Assembly: GCF_003205295.1 (NCBI RefSeq)
Contig: NZ_QJRP01000012.1
Coordinates: 62,001-126,000, forward strand
DNA: 64,000 nucleotides
Origin: Pseudomonas mosselii
GTDB taxonomy: Bacteria > Pseudomonadota > Gammaproteobacteria > Pseudomonadales > Pseudomonadaceae
Reading direction: 5' to 3'
Under the pieces are notes generated by a model. The model saw only the letters and a program-made list of their open reading frames with translations, made no database searches and was not told where the DNA came from. Position numbers and translations under genes: made by a program. This document shows, one piece after another, positions 11,325-20,275 of this stretch. How positions within the stretch are numbered: position 1 is the first letter of the stretch; every line of letters starts with the position of its first letter.

Positions 11325-12323
11325 TCAGTCGGTCACGACCTTCGCCTGACCGAGGTTCGCCAAGCGAATGCTGTCCTGCGCCTGCTGGATCTCGCCCTGG
11401 CTGTTGATCGGCCCCAGGCGAACCCGATGCAAGGTTTGCTGGTTGCGCACCACGGAGCTGATGAACACCGGCGCGCTGACCATGGTGCTCAGCTTCGAGC
11501 GCAGCAGCTCGGCGGCGTCCGGGTTGGCGAACGCGCCCACCTGCAGGATGCTGCCGCCGCTGGCGTTCGGTACGTTGTTGCCGCCCACCTGCACCGGCAC
11601 CACCGGCGCCGCGTGCTGTTGCGGCGGCGGGGTCCACTGCTCGACCCGACCGGTGCTCGCCGGAATCGGCTGGGCCTGGGCCACCTGCGGCTCCTTGAGC
11701 ATCATCGGCGGCTGCTGGCCACGCTGGGCCCACCATTGCTGCGGATCGATGCCTTCGACGCGCACATGGGCGGTGCCGGTCTCGGCGTAGCCGAGCTTCT
11801 TAGCCGCAGCATAGGAGAGGTCGATGATGCGGTCGGAGTAGAACGGACCACGGTCATTGACCCGCAGGATCACGCTGCGTCCGTTGGCCAGGTTGGTCAC
11901 CCGCACGTAGGCCGGCAGCGGCAGGGTCTTGTGCGCAGCGCTCATGCCGTACAGGTCGTACAGCTCGCCGTTGGCGGTGTTTTGTCCGTGGAACTTGGTG
12001 CCATACCACGACGCGGTGCCCTCTGCGCGGTAATTGCGCGAGTCCTGCATCGGGTAGTAGGTCTTGCCCAGCACAGTGTAGGGGTTGGCCTTGTAGTTGC
12101 CGGTGTGCACGGTCGGCGTGGCGTCGGGGATCTTGTTGACGTCCACGTCCCACCAGGGCGCGCCGTCCTTGTGCGCGCGGTTGATATCCAGACCCGGCTG
12201 CGCACGCACGGTGTTGCCGCTCTGCGGGGTGGAAGGCCGACTCGACGAGCAGCTGGCCAGCACCAGGCCGACGGCGACACAGGTGAGCAGTTTTGCGGTG
12301 TTGCCGGAGAAGAGATTGCGCAT
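11325..12323 (-). CDS. rlpA: septal ring lytic transglycosylase RlpA
   Basis: Outer-membrane lipoprotein that cleaves denuded glycan strands at the division site and helps daughter-cell separation. The 332-aa product has a lipobox LASC (Cys25), a double-psi beta-barrel domain (AEGTASWYGTKFHGQNTANG through VNDRGPFYSDRIIDLSYAAA) and a C-terminal SPOR domain (last ~75 residues) that binds denuded glycans. The region between them is Pro/Gln-rich linker. Its ATG follows directly on the TAA of the upstream mltB, so it belongs to the mrdA-rodA-mltB-rlpA operon. Confidence 0.96.
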   Translation of the reverse strand: MRNLFSGNTAKLLTCVAVGLVLASCSSSRPSTPQSGNTVRAQPGLDINRAHKDGAPWWDVDVNKIPDATPTVHTGNYKANPYTVLGKTYYPMQDSRNYRAEGTASWYGTKFHGQNTANGELYDLYGMSAAHKTLPLPAYVRVTNLANGRSVILRVNDRGPFYSDRIIDLSYAAAKKLGYAETGTAHVRVEGIDPQQWWAQRGQQPPMMLKEPQVAQAQPIPASTGRVEQWTPPPQQHAAPVVPVQVGGNNVPNASGGSILQVGAFANPDAAELLRSKLSTMVSAPVFISSVVRNQQTLHRVRLGPINSQGEIQQAQDSIRLANLGQAKVVTD

Positions 12324-13334
12324 TTACTTGACGCCCCGTGCCAGAACCAGCTGTTCCGAAAGCTGATGCACCGCCATGGCATACATCACGCTGCGGTTGT
12401 AGCGAGTGATCGCGTAGAAGTTCTTCAGGCCCATCCAGTACTCGGGGCCATCCGCGCCTTCCAGACGGAAGGCGGTGACCGGCAGATCATCGCGCAGCGC
12501 ATCATGACCCGACCAGCCCAGCGCCCGCAACTGCGCGACTGTCCTGGTCGGCTCGATGCCGGTGGTCAGGCCTTCGTCGGCCCGCCCGCCAGCCACACTG
12601 GCGCGGCTGACCACAGGTTCGCCGGGCACCCAGCCGTGGCGCTTGAAGTAGCTGGCGACACTGCCGATGGCATCGTCCGGGTTGTTCCAGATATTGATGT
12701 GGCCGTCGCCGTCGAAGTCCACGGCATAGGCGCGAAAGCTGCTCGGCATGAACTGCGGCAGGCCCATGGCACCAGCGTAGGAGCCCTTGAGCGTGAGTGG
12801 ATCGAGCTGTTCCTCGCGAGCCAGCAGGAGGAACTCGCGCAGCTCCTTGCGGAAGAATTCGGCCCGTGGAGGGTAGTCGAAACCGAGCGTGGACAGGGCA
12901 TCAATGACCCGATAGTTGCCGGTGTTGCGGCCAAAGAAGGTTTCCACGCCGATGATCGCGACGATGTACTGCGCCGGCACGCCGTATTCCTGCTCGGCGC
13001 GGGCCAGCACGGCCTCGTGCTGGCGCCAGAAGTCCACACCGCGGGCGATGCGCGCGTCGGTGATGAACATCGGCCGGTATTCCTTCCACGGCTTGACCCG
13101 CTCGGCCGGCCGCGAAATCGCGTCGAGGATCGCCTGCTTGCGCTGCACCTCCCCGAACACGCCCATCAGTTGCTCGCCGGCAAAGCCGTAGTCGCGGGTC
13201 ATCTCGCCAACGAACTCGGCCACCTGCGACGAGCCGTCGTAGTCGCCGGCATTGGCCTGCTGGATTGCGCCGAACAGCCCCATCGCGCCGAACCACGGCG
13301 CCAGGCGGGCAGCCCAGCCACGCACTGCTTGCAT
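12324..13334 (-). CDS. mltB: lytic murein transglycosylase B (SltB1-like)
   Basis: Periplasmic lytic transglycosylase. At 336 aa it has a signal peptide (cleavage near QQANA, residue 29) and no lipobox, so it is a soluble SltB1-type protein. The catalytic Glu131 sits in IIGVETFFGRN, followed by the MltB motif GSYAGAMGLPQFMPSSF and the DGDGHINIWN segment. The ATG at 13334 is preceded by AAGGTG nine bases upstream and lies 18 bases after the rodA stop; an in-frame extension into rodA is not supported. rlpA follows without a gap. Confidence 0.94.
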   Translation of the reverse strand: MQAVRGWAARLAPWFGAMGLFGAIQQANAGDYDGSSQVAEFVGEMTRDYGFAGEQLMGVFGEVQRKQAILDAISRPAERVKPWKEYRPMFITDARIARGVDFWRQHEAVLARAEQEYGVPAQYIVAIIGVETFFGRNTGNYRVIDALSTLGFDYPPRAEFFRKELREFLLLAREEQLDPLTLKGSYAGAMGLPQFMPSSFRAYAVDFDGDGHINIWNNPDDAIGSVASYFKRHGWVPGEPVVSRASVAGGRADEGLTTGIEPTRTVAQLRALGWSGHDALRDDLPVTAFRLEGADGPEYWMGLKNFYAITRYNRSVMYAMAVHQLSEQLVLARGVK

Positions 13335-13351
13335 GAAATTCTTCACCTTTT

Positions 13352-14497
13352 TCAAACCTGTGCAATCCACTTGCGGTGCGTATGGATCGACATAAGAACG
13401 CCAAACGCTGACAGCAGCGTCACCAACGAAGTTCCGCCATAGCTGATGAAGGGCAGCGGCACGCCCACCACGGGCAGGAGGCCGCTGACCATACCGATAT
13501 TGACGAACACGTAAACAAAGAAGGTCATGGTCAGGCTGCCCGCGAGCAGCTTGCCGAACAGGGTCTGGGCCTGGGCGGTGATCACCAGCCCGCGGCCGAT
13601 CAACAGGATGTAGATCAGCAGCAGCAGGCAGATGCCGACCAGGCCGAACTCTTCGCCGAGCACGGCGATGATGAAGTCGGTGTGGCTTTCCGGCAGGAAG
13701 TCCAGGTGCGACTGGGTGCCCAGCAGCCAGCCCTTGCCGAACACCCCGCCCGAACCGATCGCTGCCTTGGACTGGATGATGTTCCAGCCGGTGCCCAGCG
13801 GGTCGCTTTCCGGATCGAGGAAGGTCAGCACGCGCTGTTTCTGGTAGTCGTGCATGACGAAGAACCACATCGCCACCGCCACCGGTACCGCCGCGGCGAT
13901 CACGCTGACGATCCAGCGCCAGCGCAGCCCGCCCATGAACAGCACGAAGGCACCCGAGGCGAGGATCAGCAGCGCCGTGCCCAGGTCGGGCTGGCGCACG
14001 ATGAGAATGAACGGCACGCCGATCAGGACCAGGCTGATCGCCACATGCTTGAGGTGCGGCGGCAAGGTGCGCTTGGACAGGTACCAGGCGATGGTCGCCG
14101 GCATGATGATCTTCATGAATTCCGAGGGTTGGAAGCGGATTACCCCGGGGATGTTGATCCAGCGCGTCGCGCCCATGGCGTTATGGCCCATGACGTCCAC
14201 CACCACCAGCAGGAACACCCCGGCCAGGTAGGCCAGCGGCACCCAGCGCGCCATGAAGCGCGGCTCGAGCTGGGCGATGATGAACATCGACACCAGGCCG
14301 ATGCCGAACGAGCTGGCCTGCTTCATCAGCAGGTCCCAGTTCTTGCCGCTGGCCGAATAGAGCACGAACAGGCTGCCGGCGGCGAGTGTCAGCAGGATGA
14401 GCAGCAAGGGGCCGTCGATATGGATGCGCTGCAGGAAGCTGGCACGCCTGCGCATCACGTCCTCGCTGGAAAGCATGCGGTCGAAGTTGTTCTTCAC
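13352..14497 (-). CDS. rodA: rod shape-determining peptidoglycan polymerase RodA
   Basis: SEDS-family glycosyltransferase that polymerises glycan strands for cell elongation together with PBP2. The 381-aa, roughly ten-helix membrane protein has the SEDS signatures INIPGVIRFQPSEFMKI, GWNIIQSKAAIGSGG and LPESHTDFIIAVLGEE, plus the late segment VPLPFISYGGTS. It starts inside the mrdA stop (four-base ATGA overlap), giving 1:1 coupling with its transpeptidase partner. Confidence 0.97.
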   Translation of the reverse strand: MKNNFDRMLSSEDVMRRRASFLQRIHIDGPLLLILLTLAAGSLFVLYSASGKNWDLLMKQASSFGIGLVSMFIIAQLEPRFMARWVPLAYLAGVFLLVVVDVMGHNAMGATRWINIPGVIRFQPSEFMKIIMPATIAWYLSKRTLPPHLKHVAISLVLIGVPFILIVRQPDLGTALLILASGAFVLFMGGLRWRWIVSVIAAAVPVAVAMWFFVMHDYQKQRVLTFLDPESDPLGTGWNIIQSKAAIGSGGVFGKGWLLGTQSHLDFLPESHTDFIIAVLGEEFGLVGICLLLLIYILLIGRGLVITAQAQTLFGKLLAGSLTMTFFVYVFVNIGMVSGLLPVVGVPLPFISYGGTSLVTLLSAFGVLMSIHTHRKWIAQV

Positions 14498-16392
14498 GGG
14501 GCCGATTCCTGGGCGACTGTGGCGGGGGCGAACTCGGGTTTGAGCCGGCCGTTCTCGTCAAGCAGCCAAGCGTCCATGACCTGGCGCACCACGGGGGCGG
14601 CGACGCCGGAGCCGGACTCGCCGTTCTCGACCATCACCGAGACCACGATCCTCGGATCGTCGGCCGGGGCGAAGGCGACGAACAGCGCGTGGTCGCGGTG
14701 GCGTTCCTGGAGTTTGTTGCGGTCGTACTTCTCACCCTGCTTGATCGCCACAACCTGAGCAGTACCGCTCTTGCCGGCGATGCGGTACTGCGAGCCGATG
14801 GCGGCCTTGCGCGCGGTGCCGCGGGCGCCGTGCATCACCTGCTCCATGCCGTGAGTGACCCTGGCCCAGTCCGACTTGTCGCGCAGGATGATGTTTTCCA
14901 TGGGGTTCTCGTCCACCGGGGGCTGGCCTTCGATGGTCCTGGCCAGGCGCGGACGGTTCCACACGCCTTTGTTGGCAATCAGGGCGGTGGCCTGGGCCAA
15001 CTGCAGTGGCGTGGTCTGCATATAGCCCTGGCCGATGCCGAGGATCAGGGTTTCGCCAGGGAACCAGGCCTGGCGGCGGGTGGCGCGCTTCCACTCACGG
15101 GAAGGCATCAATCCGGGCGACTCCTCGAACATGTCCAGGGCGACCTTCTGCCCGATACCGAACTTGTTCATGTAGCTGGACAGCCGATCAATCCCCATCT
15201 TGTGTGCAAGATCGTAGAAGTACGTGTCGTTTGACCGCATGATCGCCACATCCAGGTCAACCCAGCCATCGCCGGTGCGGTTCCAGTTGCGGTATTTGTG
15301 ATCGTAGTTGGGCAATTGGTAGTAACCCGGGTCGAACACCCGGCTGCCTGCGGTCACCACGCCACTGTCCAGACCGGCGATCGCCACCGCCGGCTTGATG
15401 GTCGAGCCCGGCGGGTAGAGGCCGCGCAGCACGCGGTTGAACAACGGCCGGTCGATCGAGTCGCGCAGTTCGGCGTAGGCCTTGAAGCCGATGCCGGTGA
15501 CGAACAGGTTGGGGTCGAAGCTCGGCTGGCTGACCATGGCCAGCACTTCGCCGGTGCGCGGATCGAGGGCGACGATGGCGCCACGGCGCCCGCCCAGCGC
15601 CTGCTCAGCGGCTTCCTGCAGCTTGATGTCCAGACTCAGCACGATGTCCTTGCCAGGCTTCGGATCGGTGCGCTTGAGCACTCGCAGCACGCGGCCACGG
15701 GCGTTAGTCTCGACTTCCTCGTAGCCCACCTGGCCATGCAACTCGTCTTCGTAGAAACGTTCGATGCCGGTCTTGCCGATGTGGTGGGTGCCGCTGTAGT
15801 TCACCGGGTCGAGGGTCTTGAGTTCCTTCTCGTTGATCCGCCCGACGTAGCCTACCGAATGGGCGAAATGCGCGCCCTGGGGATAGTGGCGGACCAGCTG
15901 CGCCGCCACTTCCACACCGGGCAGGCGGAACTGGTTGACCGCGATGCGGGCAATCTGCTCCTCGTTGAGCTCGAACAGGATCGGCACCGGCTCGAATGGC
16001 CGACGCCCCTGCTTCATGCGCTTCTCGAACAGGGCACGATCGTCAGGGGTGAGTTCGAGCACCTCTACGATCACATCCAGCACGTCCTGCCACTTGCCGG
16101 CGTTGCCGGCGCGCTCGCGGGTCATCACCAGGCTGAAGCTGGGGCGGTTGTCCGCCACCACCACGCCGTTGCGGTCGAAGATCAACCCACGGGTCGGCGG
16201 GATTGGCTGCACATGCACCCGGTTGTTCTCCGACAGCGTCGAGTGATAGTCGTACTGGATGACCTGCAGGTAATACAACCGGGCGATCAGCACGCAGACG
16301 AGCAGCACCACCGCCACGGCGCCCACGACGACGCGGTTGCGCACCAGGCGGGCGTCTTTTTCGTGGTCCTTGAGGCGGATCTGCTGCGGCAT
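14494..16392 (-). CDS. mrdA: penicillin-binding protein 2 (elongation transpeptidase)
   Basis: Class B PBP that cross-links peptidoglycan in the elongasome with RodA. The 632-aa protein has one N-terminal membrane helix (~residues 21-45), a dimerisation/pedestal domain, and the transpeptidase domain with STIK at 330-333, SND at 387-389 and KSGTA at 541-545. It starts 17 bases after the rlmH stop and overlaps rodA by four bases. Confidence 0.97.
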   Translation of the reverse strand: MPQQIRLKDHEKDARLVRNRVVVGAVAVVLLVCVLIARLYYLQVIQYDYHSTLSENNRVHVQPIPPTRGLIFDRNGVVVADNRPSFSLVMTRERAGNAGKWQDVLDVIVEVLELTPDDRALFEKRMKQGRRPFEPVPILFELNEEQIARIAVNQFRLPGVEVAAQLVRHYPQGAHFAHSVGYVGRINEKELKTLDPVNYSGTHHIGKTGIERFYEDELHGQVGYEEVETNARGRVLRVLKRTDPKPGKDIVLSLDIKLQEAAEQALGGRRGAIVALDPRTGEVLAMVSQPSFDPNLFVTGIGFKAYAELRDSIDRPLFNRVLRGLYPPGSTIKPAVAIAGLDSGVVTAGSRVFDPGYYQLPNYDHKYRNWNRTGDGWVDLDVAIMRSNDTYFYDLAHKMGIDRLSSYMNKFGIGQKVALDMFEESPGLMPSREWKRATRRQAWFPGETLILGIGQGYMQTTPLQLAQATALIANKGVWNRPRLARTIEGQPPVDENPMENIILRDKSDWARVTHGMEQVMHGARGTARKAAIGSQYRIAGKSGTAQVVAIKQGEKYDRNKLQERHRDHALFVAFAPADDPRIVVSVMVENGESGSGVAAPVVRQVMDAWLLDENGRLKPEFAPATVAQESAP

Positions 16393-16409
16393 CGGACAGG
16401 CTTACAGGT

Positions 16410-16877
16410 TCATTTGTGGTAGGGATGCCCGGACAGCACGGTCCAGGCGCGGTAGATCTGCTCGCCGATGAGTATCCTTACCAACGGGTGCGGCAACGTC
16501 AGCGGCGACAGCGACCAACGCTGTTCGCTGCGCGCGCAGACTTCCGGCGCCAACCCTTCCGGGCCGCCCACCATCAGGTTGACCGTACGCGCATCCAGGC
16601 GCCAACGGTCCAGTTCGCCCGCCAATTGCTCGGTACTCCAGGGCTTGCCATGGACCTCGAGGGTGACGATGCGTTCCCCAGGCTGCACCTTGCTCAGCAT
16701 CGCCTCGCCCTCCTGACGGATCAGGCGGGCGACATCGGCGTTCTTGCCGCGGGTGTTCAGCGGGATTTCCACCAGCTCCAGCGCAAGTTCCGGGGGCAGG
16801 CGCTTGGCATACTCATGCCAGCCTTCCTCGACCCACTTGGGCATGCGCGAGCCGACCGCGATCAGACGCAGACGCAC
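16410..16877 (-). CDS. rlmH: 23S rRNA (pseudouridine1915-N3)-methyltransferase
   Basis: SPOUT-class methyltransferase that modifies pseudouridine 1915 in helix 69 of 23S rRNA on assembled 70S ribosomes. At 155 aa it has the usual length, with the family segments [20 protein letters not shown] at the start, [16 protein letters not shown] and the knot region [13 protein letters not shown], and the C-terminal [16 protein letters not shown]. It lies 9 bases downstream of rsfS, the usual arrangement. Confidence 0.96.
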   Translation of the reverse strand: MRLRLIAVGSRMPKWVEEGWHEYAKRLPPELALELVEIPLNTRGKNADVARLIRQEGEAMLSKVQPGERIVTLEVHGKPWSTEQLAGELDRWRLDARTVNLMVGGPEGLAPEVCARSEQRWSLSPLTLPHPLVRILIGEQIYRAWTVLSGHPYHK

Positions 16878-16886
16878 GGCGCTTCC

Positions 16887-17306
16887 TTATTCCCGGTCCT
16901 TGAGCTTCTCGGAGTACTCGTGGGCGTGCTCCGGGCTGTGGTGCTTGCCATCGGCGGCACGGCTTTGCTCGGCACCCTGCCACAGGCGCTCCAGGTCGTA
17001 GAACTGGCGGGCAGCGGCGGTCATCATGTGGACGATGACGTCGTTGAGGTCCAGCAGCACCCAATCACTGTCGCCTTTGCCTTCTTCGCCCAGCGGTTGA
17101 GCGCCCTTGGCCTTGACCGCCTCACGGACCTTTTCCGCCATGGCGTTGATCTGGCGGTTGGAGGTACCGGTGGCAATGATCATGTAGTCGGTCAGGCTGT
17201 GCTTTTCGCGCACGTCGATGACCTGGATGTCCTGGGCCTTGACGTCTTCCAGCGCGGCCTTGGTCACTGCGACCAGTTCTTCGCCGTAAATTTTCTGCTT
17301 GGTCAT
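16887..17306 (-). CDS. rsfS: ribosomal silencing factor RsfS
   Basis: Binds ribosomal protein uL14 and blocks joining of 30S and 50S subunits when nutrients are scarce. The 139-aa product has the family core DIQVIDVREKHSLTDYMII and DWVLLDLNDVIVHMM. The start ATG at 17306 (MTKQKIYGEEL) fits the family N-terminus; an upstream in-frame start would add 14 residues with no family match. The last 25 residues are His/Glu-rich and variable. It lies between nadD and rlmH. Confidence 0.94.
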   Translation of the reverse strand: MTKQKIYGEELVAVTKAALEDVKAQDIQVIDVREKHSLTDYMIIATGTSNRQINAMAEKVREAVKAKGAQPLGEEGKGDSDWVLLDLNDVIVHMMTAAARQFYDLERLWQGAEQSRAADGKHHSPEHAHEYSEKLKDRE

Positions 17307-17350
17307 ATAAAACTCGTTCAACTCATTGATTGAGGCGCCAGCGGGCACCG

Positions 17351-18010
17351 TCAGTTGGACACACGATACAGGTCGTGTGCCTCGATATAGGCCAGTACTG
17401 CGTCCGGCACCAGGAACCGCGCCGACTTGCCGCTGGCCAGCAGCTGTCGGATCTGTGTGGCGGACACCGCGAGCGGGGTCTGCCAGACGAACGAAATGTG
17501 CCCCGCCGGGCCGGACATGGCGGTGGGATCGCTCTCCGAGCGCGCCGCCAGCAAGTTGCGCAGCGCGTCGGGGGGTTCGACATCAGCATCCGGGCGTTGC
17601 AGCACCAGGATGTGACAGTGTTGCAGCAGTTCTTCCCAGCGATGCCAGCTGGGCAGGCCGCAGAACGCGTCCCAGCCCAGCACCAGGAACAACTGGTCGT
17701 GCGCGTGCAACTGCGCACGGATCGATTCAAGGGTGTCGATGGTGTACGACGGCTTGTCGCGGGCCAGCTCGCGGTCATCCACGCTCAGGCGTTCGACGCC
17801 CTGCACGGCGCCGCGCACCATGGCCAGGCGGTCCTGGGCCGACACCTGCGGCGTGTCGCGGTGCGGCGGGCGGGCGTTGGGCAGCAGGCGCAGCTCGTCC
17901 AGGCGCATGAACTCGGCCACTTCCAGCGCGCTGCGCAGGTGGCCGATATGCACCGGGTCGAAGGTTCCGCCGAGAATGCCGATGCGCCGGACTGCCACCG
18001 CGTTGCTCAA
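17351..18010 (-). CDS. nadD: nicotinate-nucleotide adenylyltransferase
   Basis: Converts nicotinate mononucleotide to deamido-NAD in NAD synthesis. From the chosen start the protein has 219 aa, with the nucleotidyltransferase motif [14 protein letters not shown] near the N-terminus and the ISSTxxR-like segment [10 protein letters not shown] near the end. I chose the TTG at 18010: AGGAG lies 10 bases before it, it begins two bases after the proA stop, and the resulting [15 protein letters not shown] fits the family. An ATG at 18046 would add 12 residues overlapping proA. Confidence 0.92.
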   Translation of the reverse strand: MSNAVAVRRIGILGGTFDPVHIGHLRSALEVAEFMRLDELRLLPNARPPHRDTPQVSAQDRLAMVRGAVQGVERLSVDDRELARDKPSYTIDTLESIRAQLHAHDQLFLVLGWDAFCGLPSWHRWEELLQHCHILVLQRPDADVEPPDALRNLLAARSESDPTAMSGPAGHISFVWQTPLAVSATQIRQLLASGKSARFLVPDAVLAYIEAHDLYRVSN

Positions 18011-18011
18011 C

Positions 18012-19283
18012 TCAGCACGACTCCTGGCCGCGCAGCTGGCCGTCACCGATCACCACGTACTTCTCGCAGGTCAGGCCTTCCAGGCCGACCGGGCCGCGGG
18101 CGTGCAGCTTGTCGGTGGAGATGCCGATCTCCGCGCCCAGGCCGTACTCGAAGCCATCGGCGAAGCAGGTCGGGGTATTGAGCATGACCGATGCCGAGTC
18201 GACCTCGGCGATGAAACGCCGGGACTGCCCCTGGTGCTCGGTGATGATCGAGTCGGTGTGGTGCGAGCCGTAGTGGTTGATGTGCTCGATGGCCTGCTCC
18301 AGGCCGTCGACAACGCGGATCGACAGGATCGCGTCGAGGTATTCGGTGTGCCAGTCGTCTTCGCTGGCCGGCTTGGCGTCGATGATCGCCCGGGTGCGCT
18401 CGCAGCCGCGCAGCTCGACGCCCTTGTCGTGGAAACGGCGGGCCATTTCCGGCAGGAAGCGCTCGGCCACGGCCTGGTCCACCAGCAGGGTTTCCATGGC
18501 GCCACAAATGCCGTAGCGGTAGGTCTTGGCGTTGAAGGCCACGCGCCAGGCCTTGTCCAAGTCGGCGTGGGCATCGACGAAGACATGGCAGATGCCGTCC
18601 AGATGCTTGATTACCGGCACCCGGGCGTCGCGGCTGATGCGCTCGATCAGGCCACGGCCGCCGCGCGGGACGATCACGTCGACGAACTCCGGCATGCTGA
18701 TCAGCGCGCCCACGGCCTCGCGGTCGGTGGTCTCGACCACCTGCACCACCGCCGGCGGCAGACCGGCCTCGGCCAGGCCGCGCTGGATGCAGGCGGCTAT
18801 GGCGCGGTTGGAGTGGATGGCCTCGGAGCCGCCGCGCAGGATAGTGGCATTGCCCGACTTCAGGCACAGGCTGGCGGCGTCGATGGTCACGTTGGGGCGC
18901 GACTCGTAGATGATGCCGATGACACCCAGCGGCACGCGCATCTTGCCGACCTGGATGCCCGACGGGCGGTAGCTCATATCGCGGATGGCGCCGACCGGGT
19001 CCGGCAGGCTGGCCACCTGGCGCAGGCCGGTGATCATGCCGTCGATGCGCGCCGGGGTGAGCGCCAGGCGATCGAGCAGCGCCGGCTCCAGGCCGTTCTT
19101 GCGACCGTTGGCCAGGTCCTGTTCGTTGGCTGCGGTGAGCGCGTCGCGGGCCGCGTCGAGGGCGTCGGCGGCGGCCTGCAGGGCGCGGTTCTTCTGCGCG
19201 GTGCTGGCACGGCCGATCACCCGCGAGGCCTCACGGGCGGCGCGACCCAGGCGGATCATGTAGTCAAGAACGGACTCGGTCAT
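18012..19283 (-). CDS. proA: gamma-glutamyl phosphate reductase
   Basis: NADPH-dependent reduction of gamma-glutamyl phosphate to glutamate semialdehyde in proline synthesis. The 423-aa aldehyde-dehydrogenase-fold protein shows [19 protein letters not shown], the conserved [10 protein letters not shown] stretch and the catalytic Cys region [13 protein letters not shown]. The N-terminus [19 protein letters not shown] is typical. nadD, rsfS, rlmH and mrdA follow in the same direction. Confidence 0.97.
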   Translation of the reverse strand: MTESVLDYMIRLGRAAREASRVIGRASTAQKNRALQAAADALDAARDALTAANEQDLANGRKNGLEPALLDRLALTPARIDGMITGLRQVASLPDPVGAIRDMSYRPSGIQVGKMRVPLGVIGIIYESRPNVTIDAASLCLKSGNATILRGGSEAIHSNRAIAACIQRGLAEAGLPPAVVQVVETTDREAVGALISMPEFVDVIVPRGGRGLIERISRDARVPVIKHLDGICHVFVDAHADLDKAWRVAFNAKTYRYGICGAMETLLVDQAVAERFLPEMARRFHDKGVELRGCERTRAIIDAKPASEDDWHTEYLDAILSIRVVDGLEQAIEHINHYGSHHTDSIITEHQGQSRRFIAEVDSASVMLNTPTCFADGFEYGLGAEIGISTDKLHARGPVGLEGLTCEKYVVIGDGQLRGQESC

Positions 19284-19430
19284 GGGCTCGATGTCTTGGC
19301 AAAGGGGAAATCGGCTGATTATAACTGGAGCGCTCGGGTACGCCCAGCGGCGGGTGGCGGATGGTAGAAAATGCCGCTAGGAATGTGTAGGAAAGATGTA
19401 ACCACCCGTATCGGAAAACGCCTCGACCTC

Positions 19431-19506
19431 ATCGCGGGGCAAGCGCGCTCCCACGCCAGCCGCGCTGTCCAGGCATTATCGTGGGAGCGGGCTTGCCCCG
19501 CGATGA
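19431..19506. repeat. inverted REP pair in the divergent proA-mpg gap
   Basis: ATCGCGGGGCAAGCGCGCTC (start 19431) and GTGGGAGCGGGCTTGCCCCG (start 19481) are inverted copies separated by about 26 bases. The type is GGGAGCGGGCTTGCCCCGCGATGA. It is unusual here in lying between two gene starts rather than gene ends. The remaining ~220 bases of the gap must carry both promoters. Confidence 0.82.
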
Positions 19507-19579
19507 CGTCAACCTGATTCAGCCTCGATTAAGCCATTCATTGCTATTATCGCCGCCTTCACAGCCACGAACCGCGCGT

Positions 19580-20272
19580 ATGTCCGCTCCAGCCCCCTGC
19601 CCGACCCGGGCCCTGCCCGATAGTTTCTTCGACCGCGACGCCCAGACCCTCGCCCGCGAGCTGTTGGGCAAGGTCATCCGCCATCGCCACGGCGATCTCT
19701 GGCTGGCGGCGCGAATCATCGAGACCGAGGCCTACTACCTGACCGACAAGGGCAGCCACGCCTCCCTCGGCTTCACCGAGAAGCGCAAGGCGCTGTTCCT
19801 CGATGGCGGGCACATCTACATGTACTACGCCCGCGGTGGCGACTCGCTGAACTTCAGCGCCCAGGGGCCGGGCAACGCGGTGCTGATCAAGTCCGCCTAC
19901 CCCTGGACCGACGCCATCTCCGACGCCAACAGCCTGGCCCGGATGCAACTGAACAACCCCGACGCCAGCGGCAACCTGCGCCCGCCCGAGCGCCTGTGCA
20001 ACGGCCAGACCCTGCTGTGCCGGGCCATGGGCCTGAAGGTGCCGCACTGGGACGCCCGGCGCTTCGATCCCGAGCGCCTGTATGTCGAGGACTGCGCCAT
20101 ACAGGTGCCGAGGGTGATCCAGACCACCCGCCTGGGTATCCCCCACGGCCGCGACGAACACCTGCCCTACCGCTTCGTCGATGCCGACTACGCGCGCTTC
20201 TGCACCCGAAACCCGCTGCGCCGTGGCCAGGCCGAAGGGAAAGACTTCTTCATGCTCGAACAAGGAAACTGA
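19580..20272 (+). CDS. mpg: 3-methyladenine DNA glycosylase (AAG/MPG family)
   Basis: Base-excision repair glycosylase removing alkylated purines. At 230 aa the product has the AAG-family segments ELLGKVIRH, ARIIETEAYYLTDKGSHAS (catalytic Glu in IIETEAY), GHIYMYYARGG and GPGNAVLIKSAYP, and a C-terminus with YRFVDADYARFCTRNP. The ATG at 19580 was chosen because the reading frame further upstream runs into the REP element. The PAP2-DedA gene follows four bases after the stop, so the two are probably co-transcribed. Confidence 0.93.
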   Translation: MSAPAPCPTRALPDSFFDRDAQTLARELLGKVIRHRHGDLWLAARIIETEAYYLTDKGSHASLGFTEKRKALFLDGGHIYMYYARGGDSLNFSAQGPGNAVLIKSAYPWTDAISDANSLARMQLNNPDASGNLRPPERLCNGQTLLCRAMGLKVPHWDARRFDPERLYVEDCAIQVPRVIQTTRLGIPHGRDEHLPYRFVDADYARFCTRNPLRRGQAEGKDFFMLEQGN

Positions 20273-20275
20273 ACC

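Noticed and set aside
12324..13868. A longer mltB reading frame extending through rodA
   Set aside because: The first part is out of frame with rodA and lacks family residues; the ATG at 13334 has a good ribosome-binding site and signal peptide.
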